Assembly: GCA_015680685.1 (NCBI GenBank)
Contig: MNCI01013693.1
Coordinates: forward strand, 5,847 to 41,186
From: Gnetum montanum
Taxonomy: Eukaryota > Streptophyta > Gnetopsida > Gnetales > Gnetaceae
Direction of reading: 5' to 3'
Length of the DNA: 35,340 bases
In this document: one piece after another, positions 20,906-31,401 of the stretch
How the letters are laid out: each line of letters begins with the position of its first letter
How positions within the stretch are numbered: position 1 is the stretch's first letter
Position numbers and translations under genes: made by a program
The notes under the pieces: model-generated
The model's input: the letters and a program-made list of their open reading frames with translations, nothing else
The model's database searches: none
Told to the model about the DNA's origin: nothing

Positions 20906-22849
20906 CAAAAGGTTGCGATGTCTATTGGGAGGCCTATGGCCTTGCTATTGGTTGTGGCATCAAGGGAAGAGATTGTGTCGTAATGGTGGTTGCTGGACCA
21001 AACAAAGAGAATGATGTTAATGTTGGTATTTGAGACACAAATGCAACAAAAGGGATGTGTGTCCCTTGGGTTGTTCAGAGTGCAACTAAAGATCCCATCA
21101 AGGTGGTTAGGAGATTGGTGGTGGTGAATAGCACTGACGATGATCGCACTGACAAAGGTTATGTGGCAAATGACATGGAGAAATGGAAGGTTGTGGGCTA
21201 TGGCACTGATTATGTTTGGTGCATGGCTATTACTAGTATGGGCTCGAACATGATTAGATAAGGAGTGGAGGATTAATACATTTGTCCCATGGAAGAGGCA
21301 AGAGGGGCAAAAGTAAGTACTATGGCCTTGGGGTGGCTTGTTGAAAAAAGCCCACCCTAGATGTTCTCATGTTTGGATTCTACCCTAAACTCATACTCTT
21401 CCTCCTTCTACTCTTTCAAGCTAGGCTTCTCATCTTGCTCATCCATCTCAATTAGTTGAGATAGGATGCATGCAAAAGTTTTGGTAAGGGGTATTTAATC
21501 ATACAGGAAAGGAATATACCCCTTCCCATCGCAATGTGTGAGTTCAAACTCTCTCTTGGCTTCTACTTCCATGCGTTAAATTAGCATGCTAGCCTAGATC
21601 TTTGCATAAACAAAGTTTTAATGATCTTCATTTATGATTGAGAACTCAACAAGTCACCTCATAAGTCTCAAGGACTAACTACATTCAACTACAATGGGAT
21701 CCTTAGGTTCATAGACCCTCATAGCCTATTGGCTAGACCTAGTATTAGTGAATTTGAAGGATAGGATAGTCAACTAACTGAACAACATTGTCAAAAATAT
21801 CATTTTAGTGCTTTTTACTATTTTTAGTAAAAATGGAATAAGTCAAATAATCCATCAATGTATCTAACCAAAAATAAAAAGGTAGTAGGAACAACTACAC
21901 TAGGTCGTAAAAATGAAAAAAGGCCTACTTTGTCATAGATAAAATTGGATTTATGTAGTCTATTCTGTCCTGAATGAAATTGGGTTTATGCGGTCTATTC
22001 CCTCTTGGAAAAAATTGGGTTTATGTGGTAGTTCCCAATTTGACCAATTTGGAAAATATGATTAATTCCATCATGGACTGAATTGGGAAAAGTTGTCTAT
22101 CCCACTAGATTCTATGCCAAACAAAATTGGATTTTTGGATGGAAACAAGCTTTCAAAAGGGAATATGTCTTCCAAACAAAAATTGGGGTTTTGAAATGGA
22201 ACAAATCTTCTAGAACAGAAATGATGTTTTAGAATGGAATAGAGTCCACAGAATGGAAATTGATTTTTGGAAGGCTATAAGTTGTGAAATCATAGTGGAA
22301 ACACAACAAGATTGTCATACTACATTAAGGTATGATGGGAAAGGGTTTGGGTAGTAGCAGAATATGTTGGTAGGTTTAGTAGTTAGAAAATAGAACAAAT
22401 TTGGTTTTGGGACAAAGGTTAACAACAAGGTTTATGGTCAAGAATTTGGGCAAAGGCCATCCTTCTAATGCTAGAAAACTATTGGAGTTGGAAATTTTTA
22501 TTGCTAAAATGGAAACCAAATATCCCAAGCACCAGAACAATTTTAATCTCAAATCCCAAGGGCCTCTAGAAATCGGATTTAAGGTGCCCTAGACAATCTG
22601 GCCGATCACCTAGCGACTTACAAAAGTGTAAAATGGTAATGTAAACATAAATAGAAATGTAAATGTAAACATAGACAAAAAAAAAAAACATAAGTGGAAA
22701 TGAAATTGTAGATATGGAATGAAAAATGTTACAAGAATGGAAACATAAAATTCATAGCTATACAAAAAATGAACTACAACTTTATTGAAATTTGAAAATA
22801 AATTAGAAGGTTTCAGAAGTATAGATTTTTTACTAAGTGCAGAAAAGGT
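20906..22849. other. 5' leader of element 1
   Basis: On the minus strand this lies between the 5' LTR and gag. Plus-strand frames at 21055-21261 and 22401-22592 have no family motifs. It contains a 35-bp repeat array (21942 to about 22270) and an A-rich stretch at 22620-22830. No TGG-starting primer-binding site is visible next to 22850. Confidence 0.5.
21942..22270. repeat. 35-bp repeats, degenerating across the leader
   Basis: AAATTGGG/AAATTGGA followed by TTTATGYRGTCTATTC begins at 21942, 21977 and 22012 with a 35-bp period. Looser AAATTGG-TTTT units follow near 22080, 22128, 22180, 22220 and 22257. Confidence 0.75.
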
Positions 22850-23777
22850 TGCTTGAAGAGTTTGAATTCCATTGGAGTTTGCAGGCTATGTTTCACATCC
22901 ACTCCATGATCCAAATTTTCCTTAACTTTAGTCTTCAGCAACTCTACACTAGTTTCCAATGGGATCAACAAGTTTTTTCACATATGGGTGCTTCACTTTT
23001 GTTGCAATGGTATCACATAGGAATCCTTGTGCCAAGTGTAGTACTAGTTTTTGCTCCAAAGGAGGTTACAATGTTGCAAGGGCTCTTAGTTATGGATAAT
23101 ACGAAGTGCTATGACAAGATGCTCAAAAGTTGGAAACCAAAATAGGTGTCTACATTTAGGTTATATAGGTATGGGATTACTATTTTTGGGGCCTACACAC
23201 CACTATCATGATCGCTAACAAATTGGTGTTAATTTGCAGGTGTCAATGGTCATTCAATCTCAATGTAGTTTCCATTTATAGTAATTCTGAAATACACTAT
23301 AGCTACTAAAACCCATCGGTTTACTATAAATAGTAAACAACTTTTATGGCTATGCTAGCACCATCCTCACTATGCTGACGATTCCAACTATGCTAAAGTT
23401 GTTGGAACACATGGTCAATTTTGATGTTTGGAGAATGCTGCATATTTTGGTGTTCTGATGTTGGGAAATGTTGCATATTCCAACGTTGGAAATACAATCT
23501 AAGAAAGCCCATAAAAATACCTCTAAGAAAGCCCATAAAAATACTAATTTTGGCCATTCCCAAGGCATTTTTAGCCTTCCCAAGCCCAAATATAAACATG
23601 AGGTAACTTTTTTCACTTGGGAAATGAGGCAACAATGACTTCTAAGGAATTTTTCAACCCCAAAATCCAAAGTGTGCAAGATTGTAGCTCATGGACTACA
23701 AATCTTACATTTACAATAAAAATTTGACTCAACTTGGGAAATTTAGGTTACAAACATTAATTTTTGGTGGTGTTTCA
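22850..23777 (-). repeat. 5' LTR of element 1
   Basis: This is the partner of 1126-2415. It has only two of the 25-bp units and carries its own exact 24-bp tandem duplication at 23499-23546. A segment of about 260 bp present on the left (about 1912-2160) is missing. Confidence 0.85.
23320..23337 (-). promoter_or_regulatory. Palindromic TATA-like element in the 5' LTR of element 1
   Basis: TTTACTAT and ATAGTAAA form 8-bp inverted arms around AA, about 450 bp from the U3 end. The left LTR has the same site with one mismatch (1589-1606). It is a candidate core promoter or factor site for the minus-strand transcript. Confidence 0.35.
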
Positions 23778-24488
23778 CCTTTGGTTAAGATTTTGTGAAA
23801 CTCTAATAATTTGTTTTTTTTTTTCCTTTTTGAACTTAGTGATAGTTATCAGCATTCGAAGTGTAATAAACTATAATTGTTAGGTATCTTTAATTGAGTA
23901 GATTGTTCCTAGACATAATTTATGCATGAAAATAAAGACCAAGATTATTCTTTGCCATTGCAGCATCTCACTTAGAATAGATTTACTTTCCTATGCAACT
24001 TACTTTTCTATTGACATTTACATTTTACAAGTCATTTACTTTTTCTATGTTATTAATATGGGTGAAATGAGAATGATTGGTTTCAACTAGAAAGTGCAAT
24101 TGTCTAGTAACCGACTAGTAGTTTTTCTTGATTCACTTAGTAGTAAGGTTGGTAATCCTAGTAGTAGTTACATTAGCCTAGGACATGTATAGTAAACTAG
24201 AAGTAGATGCTTATTACAATTAGGCTAGCTTAGCTTTACTTTTCTTTTACTTGTATTTGGTAGAACTCATACTCATTTTATAATGTTTTCACTTAGTAAT
24301 TTAAGAACCTTTCAACATCACTTAATCATATACCTTACTTTGCTAACTCTTGTGAGAATACAATGATCATGAATTTATCAATAATACAACAGTATATTTA
24401 TATTTCCCGATCTACAAATTACAATTTGGTCATGTGGGTTTGCTTGTGACTTATATGGGTGGGTGTTAGGAACTGTTGTCACTCATCA
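23778..24488 (+). repeat. 5' LTR of element 3, truncated at its U3 end
   Basis: It aligns with the reverse complement of the element 2 LTRs, for example GCAGCATCTCACTTAG, TGCAATTGTCTAGTAACC and GGACATGTATAGTAAACTAG, and ends CACTCATCA. Roughly the first 200 bp expected of U3 are missing; it directly abuts the LTR of element 1. Confidence 0.75.
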
Positions 24489-24489
24489 T

Positions 24490-24507
24490 TAATGTTGTTG
24501 TTAAGGA
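24490..24507 (+). other. Decayed tRNA-Asp primer-binding site of element 3
   Basis: TAATGTTGTTGTTAAGGA lies just after the LTR end. Against TGGCGCCGTTGCCGGGGA, every mismatch is C-to-T or G-to-A. The next four bases (TGG preceded by A) also match element 2. Confidence 0.7.
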
Positions 24508-25139
24508 TGGTATTAATATAAACTAGCTAATTGATTTTATCAAATTTTGTTGTATTTGCATTTTCAAAGTTTATCTTTTAGAAATATAATAATTTATAAC
24601 ACACATATACTTAAGCATTTATTAACTAAAAATGGCTTTAATGCATAAGGCAAATTCCCCATTTGCTATTGATCTTAATGAGTAATAATAGGAACTACAT
24701 TGAAGAGAACTAGAGTGGACCAATGCAAACAAGAATCTCTTATTCTCATATTGATCCATACTATCCAAACTTCACTTTTATTTTCTATAAAGATGAACAA
24801 TCTAGATGGAGATACTTCCAAGATAATATTGTTATACCACCAAATTGTTATGTAACCTCAATGCCTTAAGCAACATTACTTCAAGCTAGTCTTGACCATG
24901 GTTATAGATGTTATCAAATCATTTAAAAGATGATAAGGCCATAGAAACCAACTGAAGCTCAACTTTCAGGAGAACAATAATAAAAGTAATGTATGAGCAA
25001 GAAAAGGGCAAAAAACACCTCATACAATGATACTTTTTAAAAAAGAAGATGAAAAATATAAAATTGAAAATTCTCACCTTCATCATTAATCCAATTCTCA
25101 ATCACATATTCTATGCAAGGAGGACCCAAGAAAATAAAA
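24508..25139. other. Leader of element 3
   Basis: AT-rich sequence between the primer-binding site and gag. No coding similarity; the minus-strand frame at 24919-25101 is low-complexity and not supported. Confidence 0.4.
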
Positions 25140-27130
25140 TTTACATTCAACCTTAGCAGAAAATCATAGAAAGGATAAGGAAGATCCTAGAACAAGGAGG
25201 GACTCAAGGCCTAGAAACTTCAATGGATCTAAAAGAGATGACTAAATGCACTGAAGAAGGAGAGTAAGCTAGAACCACTCTCAAATTTCTCCATTCTCTA
25301 TGTCACATTCATCGACTAATTCTAATAGAGGTGAATAGAGGTATAGAGAAAGGGCTTTGTCAAGGGATCATGATAGGGAAAGAATAAGGGGTTATAATAA
25401 ATGACTAGAATGAGAAAGATATCTTGAAGAAGATGAAGACAAAGACAAAGAAAGGGATAAAGAAAAAAGGCATAGAAGAAGAGATCATGAAGAGCATTGA
25501 AGGGATTATCACTATAGTGGATATAATAAACTCAAAGATTATGATGAATCATTGTTAGCTATTTAAGGCATGATTAACATCAAAGGAGCAATATACATTC
25601 CTACAAAGCATTAAATGGATAGTCATATTAAATGATTTGATATAAAAAAATATTTCAAAATTTGAAGGGCATAATGTAGACCTATAGCACCACCTTCGAG
25701 CTTTCCATGATGCCTATACCCTCTAAAAAATTAAGAATGATTGGCAAAAATTGAAATTATTCCTAAGAACACTCATAAAACAAGCAGAGAGCTAGTATAG
25801 GTCATTAGAACCAAAATTAATCTAAAAATGGACCACAATGATATAATTTTTTAATGATAAGTACCAAACCTATTCCAGAGTGTCAAACCTAAGGAAGAAA
25901 ATTTAAGGATAAAAATAAAAAATCCATGAGTCCCTTGATGCAACCATGAGTAGGTATTATTCACTCTTACACAGATGTCCAAGACATGACTTATTACTAA
26001 AGGAGCAACTCAAGAACATAATCAATGGTTTAAGAAACAAAATAAGAGAGACTCTTGGCATATACATCCAAGGAAGATTATAAAAAATGATAATTCATCA
26101 CATACAAAGATTATTAGACTAGGTTGCTAAGAAAAAAGGTGAGATAAGGAAGAGAAAGTCAACTAAAGAATATAACAATTACCCTTCCCTTAGAAAGAAA
26201 GAGGTGAGAAATTATGAAACAAAAGGGGAGGAATCAATGTAAGATGTGATTCAAAGGAAGACTTGGCCCATATAAAAATATTTTAATGATATTATGGCTA
26301 TATTGAAAGATATGTGAGGCTCAGTTGATGAAACATTTGCAACTACATTAAAAATAGTAGAAGAAAATATTGAGCAAGAATATGCCAAAAATAAAGATAA
26401 GAAGAAGAAGAAGAATAATAGATGTGAAAATATAAGAACAAAGGAAAATTTTTGATAGAAGAGGTTATAGATTCATGCTATGAAGAAGAAAATGGATGCT
26501 TTGTGTACCAGTATGAACATTCCAAGGGATGTTGTCTTATTTTGTCCCATCTACAAGAATTTAGGGCATATATATTAAATCCAAAATTCATTAAAAAGTA
26601 TATGCCTAGAAGATTATCTTCTCCCCAAGGTAATTTCAAGTAGCCCCATCAACAAAAGTACTATCATAGTAGGACTCACCCTAAACCACAAGAGCAATAT
26701 GAATAGTCGTGATAAGAACCACAACTGTAAGGGATGTCACATCCAAGATAGAAATATCCTTACTGATAACCAAATCCCTATACGTCCTACATCTAGAAGA
26801 TAATATCTCTAAGCAATACCTCAATAATGCTTCACTAATATGTAGTAGTGTACCACAAGCCTACAATCCCATGTGTAAAATTACCATCTTAGATGTCATA
26901 TATAGTTGCATCTCGCTTTTATCCAACTTGTAATCCATTACACCAATATTACCAACAATTATGCAAGGTTAACTACCTACTTAACCTTAGAAAATGAATG
27001 TAATAAGAGTTGTAAACATGCTATAATGCCAGAAATATTGAATGCAAATCTAGGAAATGTTCTTTCTTTAGGATACATCCTATGTCTTCAAGAAGAACAT
27101 AGATCTACATGTCCATTCTAACAAATATAA
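25140..27130 (+). pseudogene. Gag of element 3 (decayed)
   Basis: The plus strand encodes an N-terminal Ser/Arg/Asp/Glu-rich region (about 25300-25500). It is followed by QAES, a stop, YRSLEPKLI, then QTYSRVSNLRKKI and HESLDATMSRYYSLLHRC, and NGLRNKIRETLGIYIQG. These match element 2 gag (SWYRSLEL, YVRVSNLREKI, RYYSLLHRC, RETLRIYVQG). A Lys-rich tract (about 26390-26420) and a CPIYKNLGH segment resembling a broken zinc knuckle follow (about 26540-26575). Many stops and frame changes interrupt it. Open fragments at 26452-26643 and 26906-27121 are pieces of it or of the linker to protease. Confidence 0.8.
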
Positions 27131-27254
27131 CAAACTATTTCCAAGACTTTGATACCAATTTTAATACCTGTAAGCTATTTAAATGAATTCATTCTTCCTT
27201 TGAACCAAAGTATGAATATGAAGATTATCATGTTAACTCATAGAATATTAGATT

Positions 27255-27500
27255 GAATAAAAGTAGGAACTCTTCCTAAGAAAAGAATATATCCTAAAAG
27301 TCCTTTGACTTATTTGCAAATTATTGGAAGCTCACCATGTAAATCTTTACTAGACTTAGGTTCTAGAGTCAATTTGTATCATTCAAGTGCAACATAAGAC
27401 TAAAGCTTGTAGATTAATTAATCACCATTCCTTTGAAATAGGTAGAAGATGTGGTTACCACTATCAATGGGTAGTCTTACCTAGTTGATTTCCTCCTAAT
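27255..27500 (+). pseudogene. Aspartic protease remnant of element 3
   Basis: The plus strand reads GTLPKKRIYPKSPLTYLQII and then CKSLLDLGSRVNLYHSSAT. LLDLGSRVNLYH corresponds to the LLDLGASVNLLP active-site segment of plant gypsy proteases, so the catalytic Asp is still there. Downstream the frame breaks. The position after gag is as expected; no RT follows it before the solo LTR or after it. Confidence 0.7.
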
Positions 27501-28200
27501 CAATATGAAAAATGATAAGGGGGAACTTTCCTATCATTATTAGGAGAGCATGGCTTTGCACAATTGATACTCATCTAGAAATTATAGACTTGCTCATGAA
27601 AAGTTTCAAGAAATATAAGCACATAGTCATATAGACACAAATAATTCCATGCATTACTTACAATGATGAAGGATGTAATTGTGGATTACAAGTTCAAAGT
27701 CTCAACATAATTCCTATACTAGCCCACAACAAACTCGAAAAATAAGTATGTATGCAAAAATACATAATAGCCACGAAATCAGAAGACACCTAGTGGTTAA
27801 GAAATGAGAGCATAAAACTATCTAAAACATGCATGGAAACATCCAATCCACTTATCAACTCCAATCCTTAGAAAATAACCTGAATAGAGTTCTTGCAGAA
27901 GGATATTCTAAACCTTGACCATACATCAAAATTAAGTAATGAACATAGAAACTTAGAACTTGAAATTAAAAATAAAGAAGAAACCATAGCTAGACCCTCT
28001 AAAAGTGAAAGACCATCTAATCCAACTAGCTATGTATCTACAAATGATCAAAACCTAATTATCGTCAATGTTAAATGGGAAAATAAATAAAAAATAAATG
28101 ACTAAGGGTGATAAACATGAAACTTATAGTGTATGATGTTGGAAATGTATGGTCCATTTTCTAAATATTCACCCATCAATTTAGTTTTGGGGGAGGTATC
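27501..28200 (+). other. Post-protease region of element 3
   Basis: It includes an open stretch at 27893-28090 (a charged, hydrophilic frame with ELEIKNKEE) that may be the C-terminal part of the gag-protease ORF or chance. 28110-28200 aligns with the conserved block of element 2 (13980-14101). Confidence 0.5.
28196..28200. repeat. Target-site duplication of the solo LTR, left copy
   Basis: GTATC precedes the TG of the solo LTR. The right copy at 29151-29155 is ATATC, differing by one G-to-A change. Confidence 0.6.
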
Positions 28201-29150
28201 TGATGAGTGGCGAGGTACCCCTATGCCCAACCATACAAATCACAAAGCGTACATGTGCAATTCAATCAAATTCTATGGACTTTAGAATTTCTAATACACT
28301 AGTCTTCTAAGAAGTAAACCTTGCCCTAAGGTCATTCATTGTCTTCCTGATTACACTTGTGAAGCATAATGGTATGGTTAAGAGTAATCAAGGCATGTCA
28401 TTTTTCATCATTTTATGTTTCATGTTTTTGGGTGCTTGAAGAGAGAGAGATATATAGAGTAATTTAATGACTAATATAAATTAACTAACTAACTGGTATC
28501 TAATTAATCCTAACATAAGCATTTATTCCCACTTTCTATACATGTCTTGAACCCATGTATCCACTGCTAGGTTACCAAGTGCTATGCTACTGGGCATACC
28601 AAGCAATAACATTGCTGTGATTACCAAGCAAATATGTGTTATGCTCAAAGTAGTCATACTTATGTATTTAATCTATCTAGCTTATCTTACTTAATTAGCT
28701 TAATTATTGGAGAACATTAACTTATTAACTAAAATAATTAAATGCATAAATAAATCTAAACTATTAAGAATGTACAAGGTTTATCAAGAAGCTCATCTTT
28801 ATTGTCGTACACACTGCAATGCCCAAGTACAACAATGCTCAAATAAAGATCTGTACACTTAATGACTCCTGCTACAAGCACTTAGGAGAAATATTCTAAT
28901 TTTCAAATGTAAAAACTGTAAGATTTTGGCTACTACTATGAATCTCATGCCCATAAACATGTCTGGGAGATTGTATTTATAGCTTTTGCTCTAGGGCTAT
29001 GTCGACGGAGTTGTGTCAATGTAGCAAACACTACATCGACATGGCCCCATCGACGGGGAAACACCATGTAAACGAGGCCTTGTTGATGGGGCTCATCGAC
29101 AAGGCCACATCAATGGGGGCCCATCAACACAACTTATTGACACTTCATCA
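28201..29150 (-). mobile_element. Solo LTR of the element 2/3 superfamily
   Basis: It starts TGATGAGTGGCGAGGTACCC and ends CACTTCATCA, with GTATC/ATATC on the two sides. Element 3 sequence resumes exactly after it: GAAATTAATAAGTGC at 29170 matches GAAATTAATAAGC in element 2, where no LTR intervenes. This is the signature of LTR-LTR recombination that removed the interior. Orientation follows the family rule that the LTR ends ACTCATCA. It is more similar to the LTR at 35131 than to those of element 2. Confidence 0.8.
28990..29145. repeat. CG-containing CATCGAC repeats in the solo LTR U3
   Basis: CATCGAC or its C-to-T variant CATCAAC/CATCAATG recurs about eight times, usually next to GGCCC or GGGG. 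It lies in the U3 part, where retrotransposon enhancers usually are. Other LTRs in the window have unrelated repeats here. Confidence 0.7.
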
Positions 29151-29155
29151 ATATC

Positions 29156-30713
29156 CTATATGAATAAGAAATTAATAAGTGCATTTTAACTTTTTTTTTA
29201 CAACTTTTTTGTTTTTAATTTTTTAACTTCTTGATCTCTTTTTATTCTTCCATATATTTATCTATTTCTTTATACATTTTTTTCAATTATTTTATATCTT
29301 CTATTATTTACAACCTTTATTTTTCTTTGAATATTCTAATGCTACATCGTATATATCCTTGTCATCTTTACCAATAAAGATCTTAATAATAAGAAAGATG
29401 TTGTCTATACATAGAGAATTTTATTCTATGTTATTAAATTATTAAAGGACTAATTATATACAAAGTGAGACCACATCATCCATTTTTAGTAATAAGAGGT
29501 TCTTATCATGGACATAATATAATTCTCATTACTTAAGCCTAAAATTAACTCAACCATTATGTCTTAAAGGAAAGGAGAAGAACCAATAGGCTAGGAAAAT
29601 GTTCTTATAACAAAGAGATTTGTTGATTCTTTGGACTTCTTCTATAAGTCCCAATCCTCCATGTGGTCATATCATTGTTCAAATCTTTCATAAAAGAAAA
29701 ATGTAAGTATGTTCTTAAAAGAAAATTTTTAATCTTATTATGATAGTGGAAAGACATGTTACCCATGCATGAAGGTAGGCTACTTCTAAAAATCTAATGG
29801 TCTTTTGAACTATTTTCATCATATAACTAAAAAGATATGTTACCTATGCCTAAATGTACATCACCAATCGAATTAACATTAGCTATGGGTTTATAAAGAT
29901 ATGTTATCAATGCTTGAAGGCATCCCTCTAATTAATGGCCAAGCTATCTAAAAACATAAATATGTTGTAATTAATAATCATACTTTCTACTTTCTCGGCA
30001 TCATCATGTGGTTGTGATTGGTCTTCTGATTGATAATTCAAGAAGAGAAAATGTAATGTCACCAATACAAGGTATGGAATGAATTTTAGACTTATATAAA
30101 AAGGTATATTAGTCACTTTAAATCATGCTTAACACATAGGATTCTGTATATTTATGGTAAGACACCTCATATCTCATTTTCTTTAATCCATTCTTTTATC
30201 ATTCCACCTCACTAGTATAAATAATTACAATTTGATAATTATATATAGCATAGTGTTACTATCTTATTGGGGAAATTTTAATGAGTGTGTATTGCAATAA
30301 TGGTATGACTCACATTTAATTACTTAAGTACATATGGTCATTTGCAAGAGTCTTTATACAAGGGAATTAAGAGTAGGAGCCTGCTTTTGGAAGGACTCTC
30401 TTGTATAACTTTTGTATCTCATACTTGACAACCAATTTCATCTCATCTTGCACATTCCAAGATATTATATTGCCTTACATATTTTTCATTACTCCTACAT
30501 TGATTCATACACTTAACCATTTCCATCATTACTAATCATTAGCCATATATATTTCACCTTACCCAAGTCCATTACTCTTATCCTTTTTCATATTCATTGG
30601 ACAATTTCACTAATATTGAGCATTAATTTTGGCTAGGTACCCTTCAGATAGCCTTAAGATATTCCAAACATTCAAACTTATCTATCCTTTTTCCTAGAAT
30701 CAAGTAAAAATTT
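29156..30713. other. 3' non-coding interior of element 3
   Basis: It aligns with the element 2 interior, for example AATAAGAGGTTCTTATCATGG (29495) against ATAAGAGGTTCTTACCATGG on the minus strand near 13600. It contains three ATGTTACCC motifs. No coding potential is seen; the minus frame at 29928-30116 is not supported. Confidence 0.6.
29750..29921 (+). repeat. Three ATGTTACCC-type motifs in element 3
   Basis: Copies at 29750-29779, 29831-29858 and 29895-29921 all begin AAAGAYATGTTAYC and continue ATGC. The first and third keep TGAAGG. Spacing is 81 and 64 bp. Element 2 has two copies in the same region and orientation. Confidence 0.75.
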
Positions 30714-30850
30714 TGAACTTTTCAATGGTAATATTGTAGATATGTTATCAAATCACCTATGATATTATATCAACTATGATATCATATTTTCAATATTGTA
30801 TATATAATATTGCTGATATAAAAAACTATATATAGGTGCCAATTATTAGA
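30714..30850 (+). repeat. Probable start of the 3' LTR of element 3, truncated
   Basis: TGAACTTTTCAATGG followed by GATATGTTATC resembles the U3 start of the element 2 LTR (TTTTTCAATGAC then AAGATATGTTATC). A TATA-like CTATATATAGG follows at about 30826. The rest of the LTR, including an ACTCATCA end, was not found, so it is probably truncated. Confidence 0.45.
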
Positions 30851-31401
30851 AAAATTTATCATTTCTACCAAAATGCAATAAGAGGTCATGCCATTTTTCT
30901 GCTAGAGCATATTCCAAAAGCCATATCCTCCATGTTTTAAACTTAATTTCAATCTCATTTGAATCCTTGAATTCCTAGAGTGAGCTTTTCTATTGTGAGG
31001 GAAACATTGTATAAATTTAGGAAATTTCTACTAACACTTGGATTATAGAAGTAGAAAAAGAATAATGATCTAATGATTTCTAAGAATAAATTTCTAAAAT
31101 CTTTGAATAAGATTTAGACCAATAAAACTAAGATTTCTCTCCTAAGAAAGTTTCGCAATATACAATAATAAATCAAGGTTAAGCGATAGGATTATTATTC
31201 TTACAAACACTTTTAATTCTAGAAACTCTTGAAATTAGGACTTTTCCAAAATTGATGAAATTTCAATTCTACAATCCTAATTAAAAATAAACTTTGTCAT
31301 ATTTTGTAATTCCAATTCAAACCCAAAATCTAATGAGAGGTTATAAGAAAGTAGGGATATTTTCTAAATTTTTGAATAATCAAAGTTCTTCATGATTACA
31401 G
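30851..31401. other. Unassigned stretch before the ORF at 31402
   Basis: AT-rich with no recognisable coding or repeat signal. It could be the leader of whatever element carries the ORF at 31402. Confidence 0.35.

Larger units (their letters stand above)
1126..23777 (-). mobile_element. Element 1: decayed Ty3/gypsy LTR retrotransposon carrying nested insertions
   Basis: Two direct repeats (1126-2415 and 22850-23777) begin TGCTTGA and end TTTCA. Minus-strand coding remnants lie between them in the order gag, protease, RT, RNase H, integrase, which is the Ty3/gypsy order. A purine-rich tract on the minus strand abuts the 3' LTR. The RNase H and integrase wording resembles plant Tat-like lineages, judged from family memory. 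No 5-bp target duplication is seen (ATAGT at 1121-1125, CCTTT at 23778-23782) and no convincing primer-binding site lies next to the 5' LTR. The element is swollen to 22.6 kb by a block between protease and RT that includes element 2. Every ORF is disrupted. Confidence 0.85.
23778..30850 (+). mobile_element. Element 3: gag-protease LTR retrotransposon related to element 2, interrupted by a solo LTR
   Basis: The order on the plus strand is: truncated 5' LTR (23778-24488), primer-binding-site remnant, gag, protease remnant, conserved post-gag block, solo LTR insertion (28201-29150), 3' non-coding region with three ATGTTACCC motifs, and a probable start of the 3' LTR near 30714. Each part has a counterpart in element 2 in the same order. 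No RT or integrase motif was recognised. The right boundary is uncertain. Confidence 0.75.

Noticed and set aside
1121-23782. Target-site duplication of element 1
   Set aside because: ATAGT on the left and CCTTT on the right do not match, even allowing transitions.
28185-28200. TTTTGGGGGAGG as a polypurine tract before an LTR
   Set aside because: The same block exists in element 2 (near 14030, minus) far from any LTR, so it belongs to the post-gag region. It would also need the opposite LTR orientation to that fixed by the primer sites.
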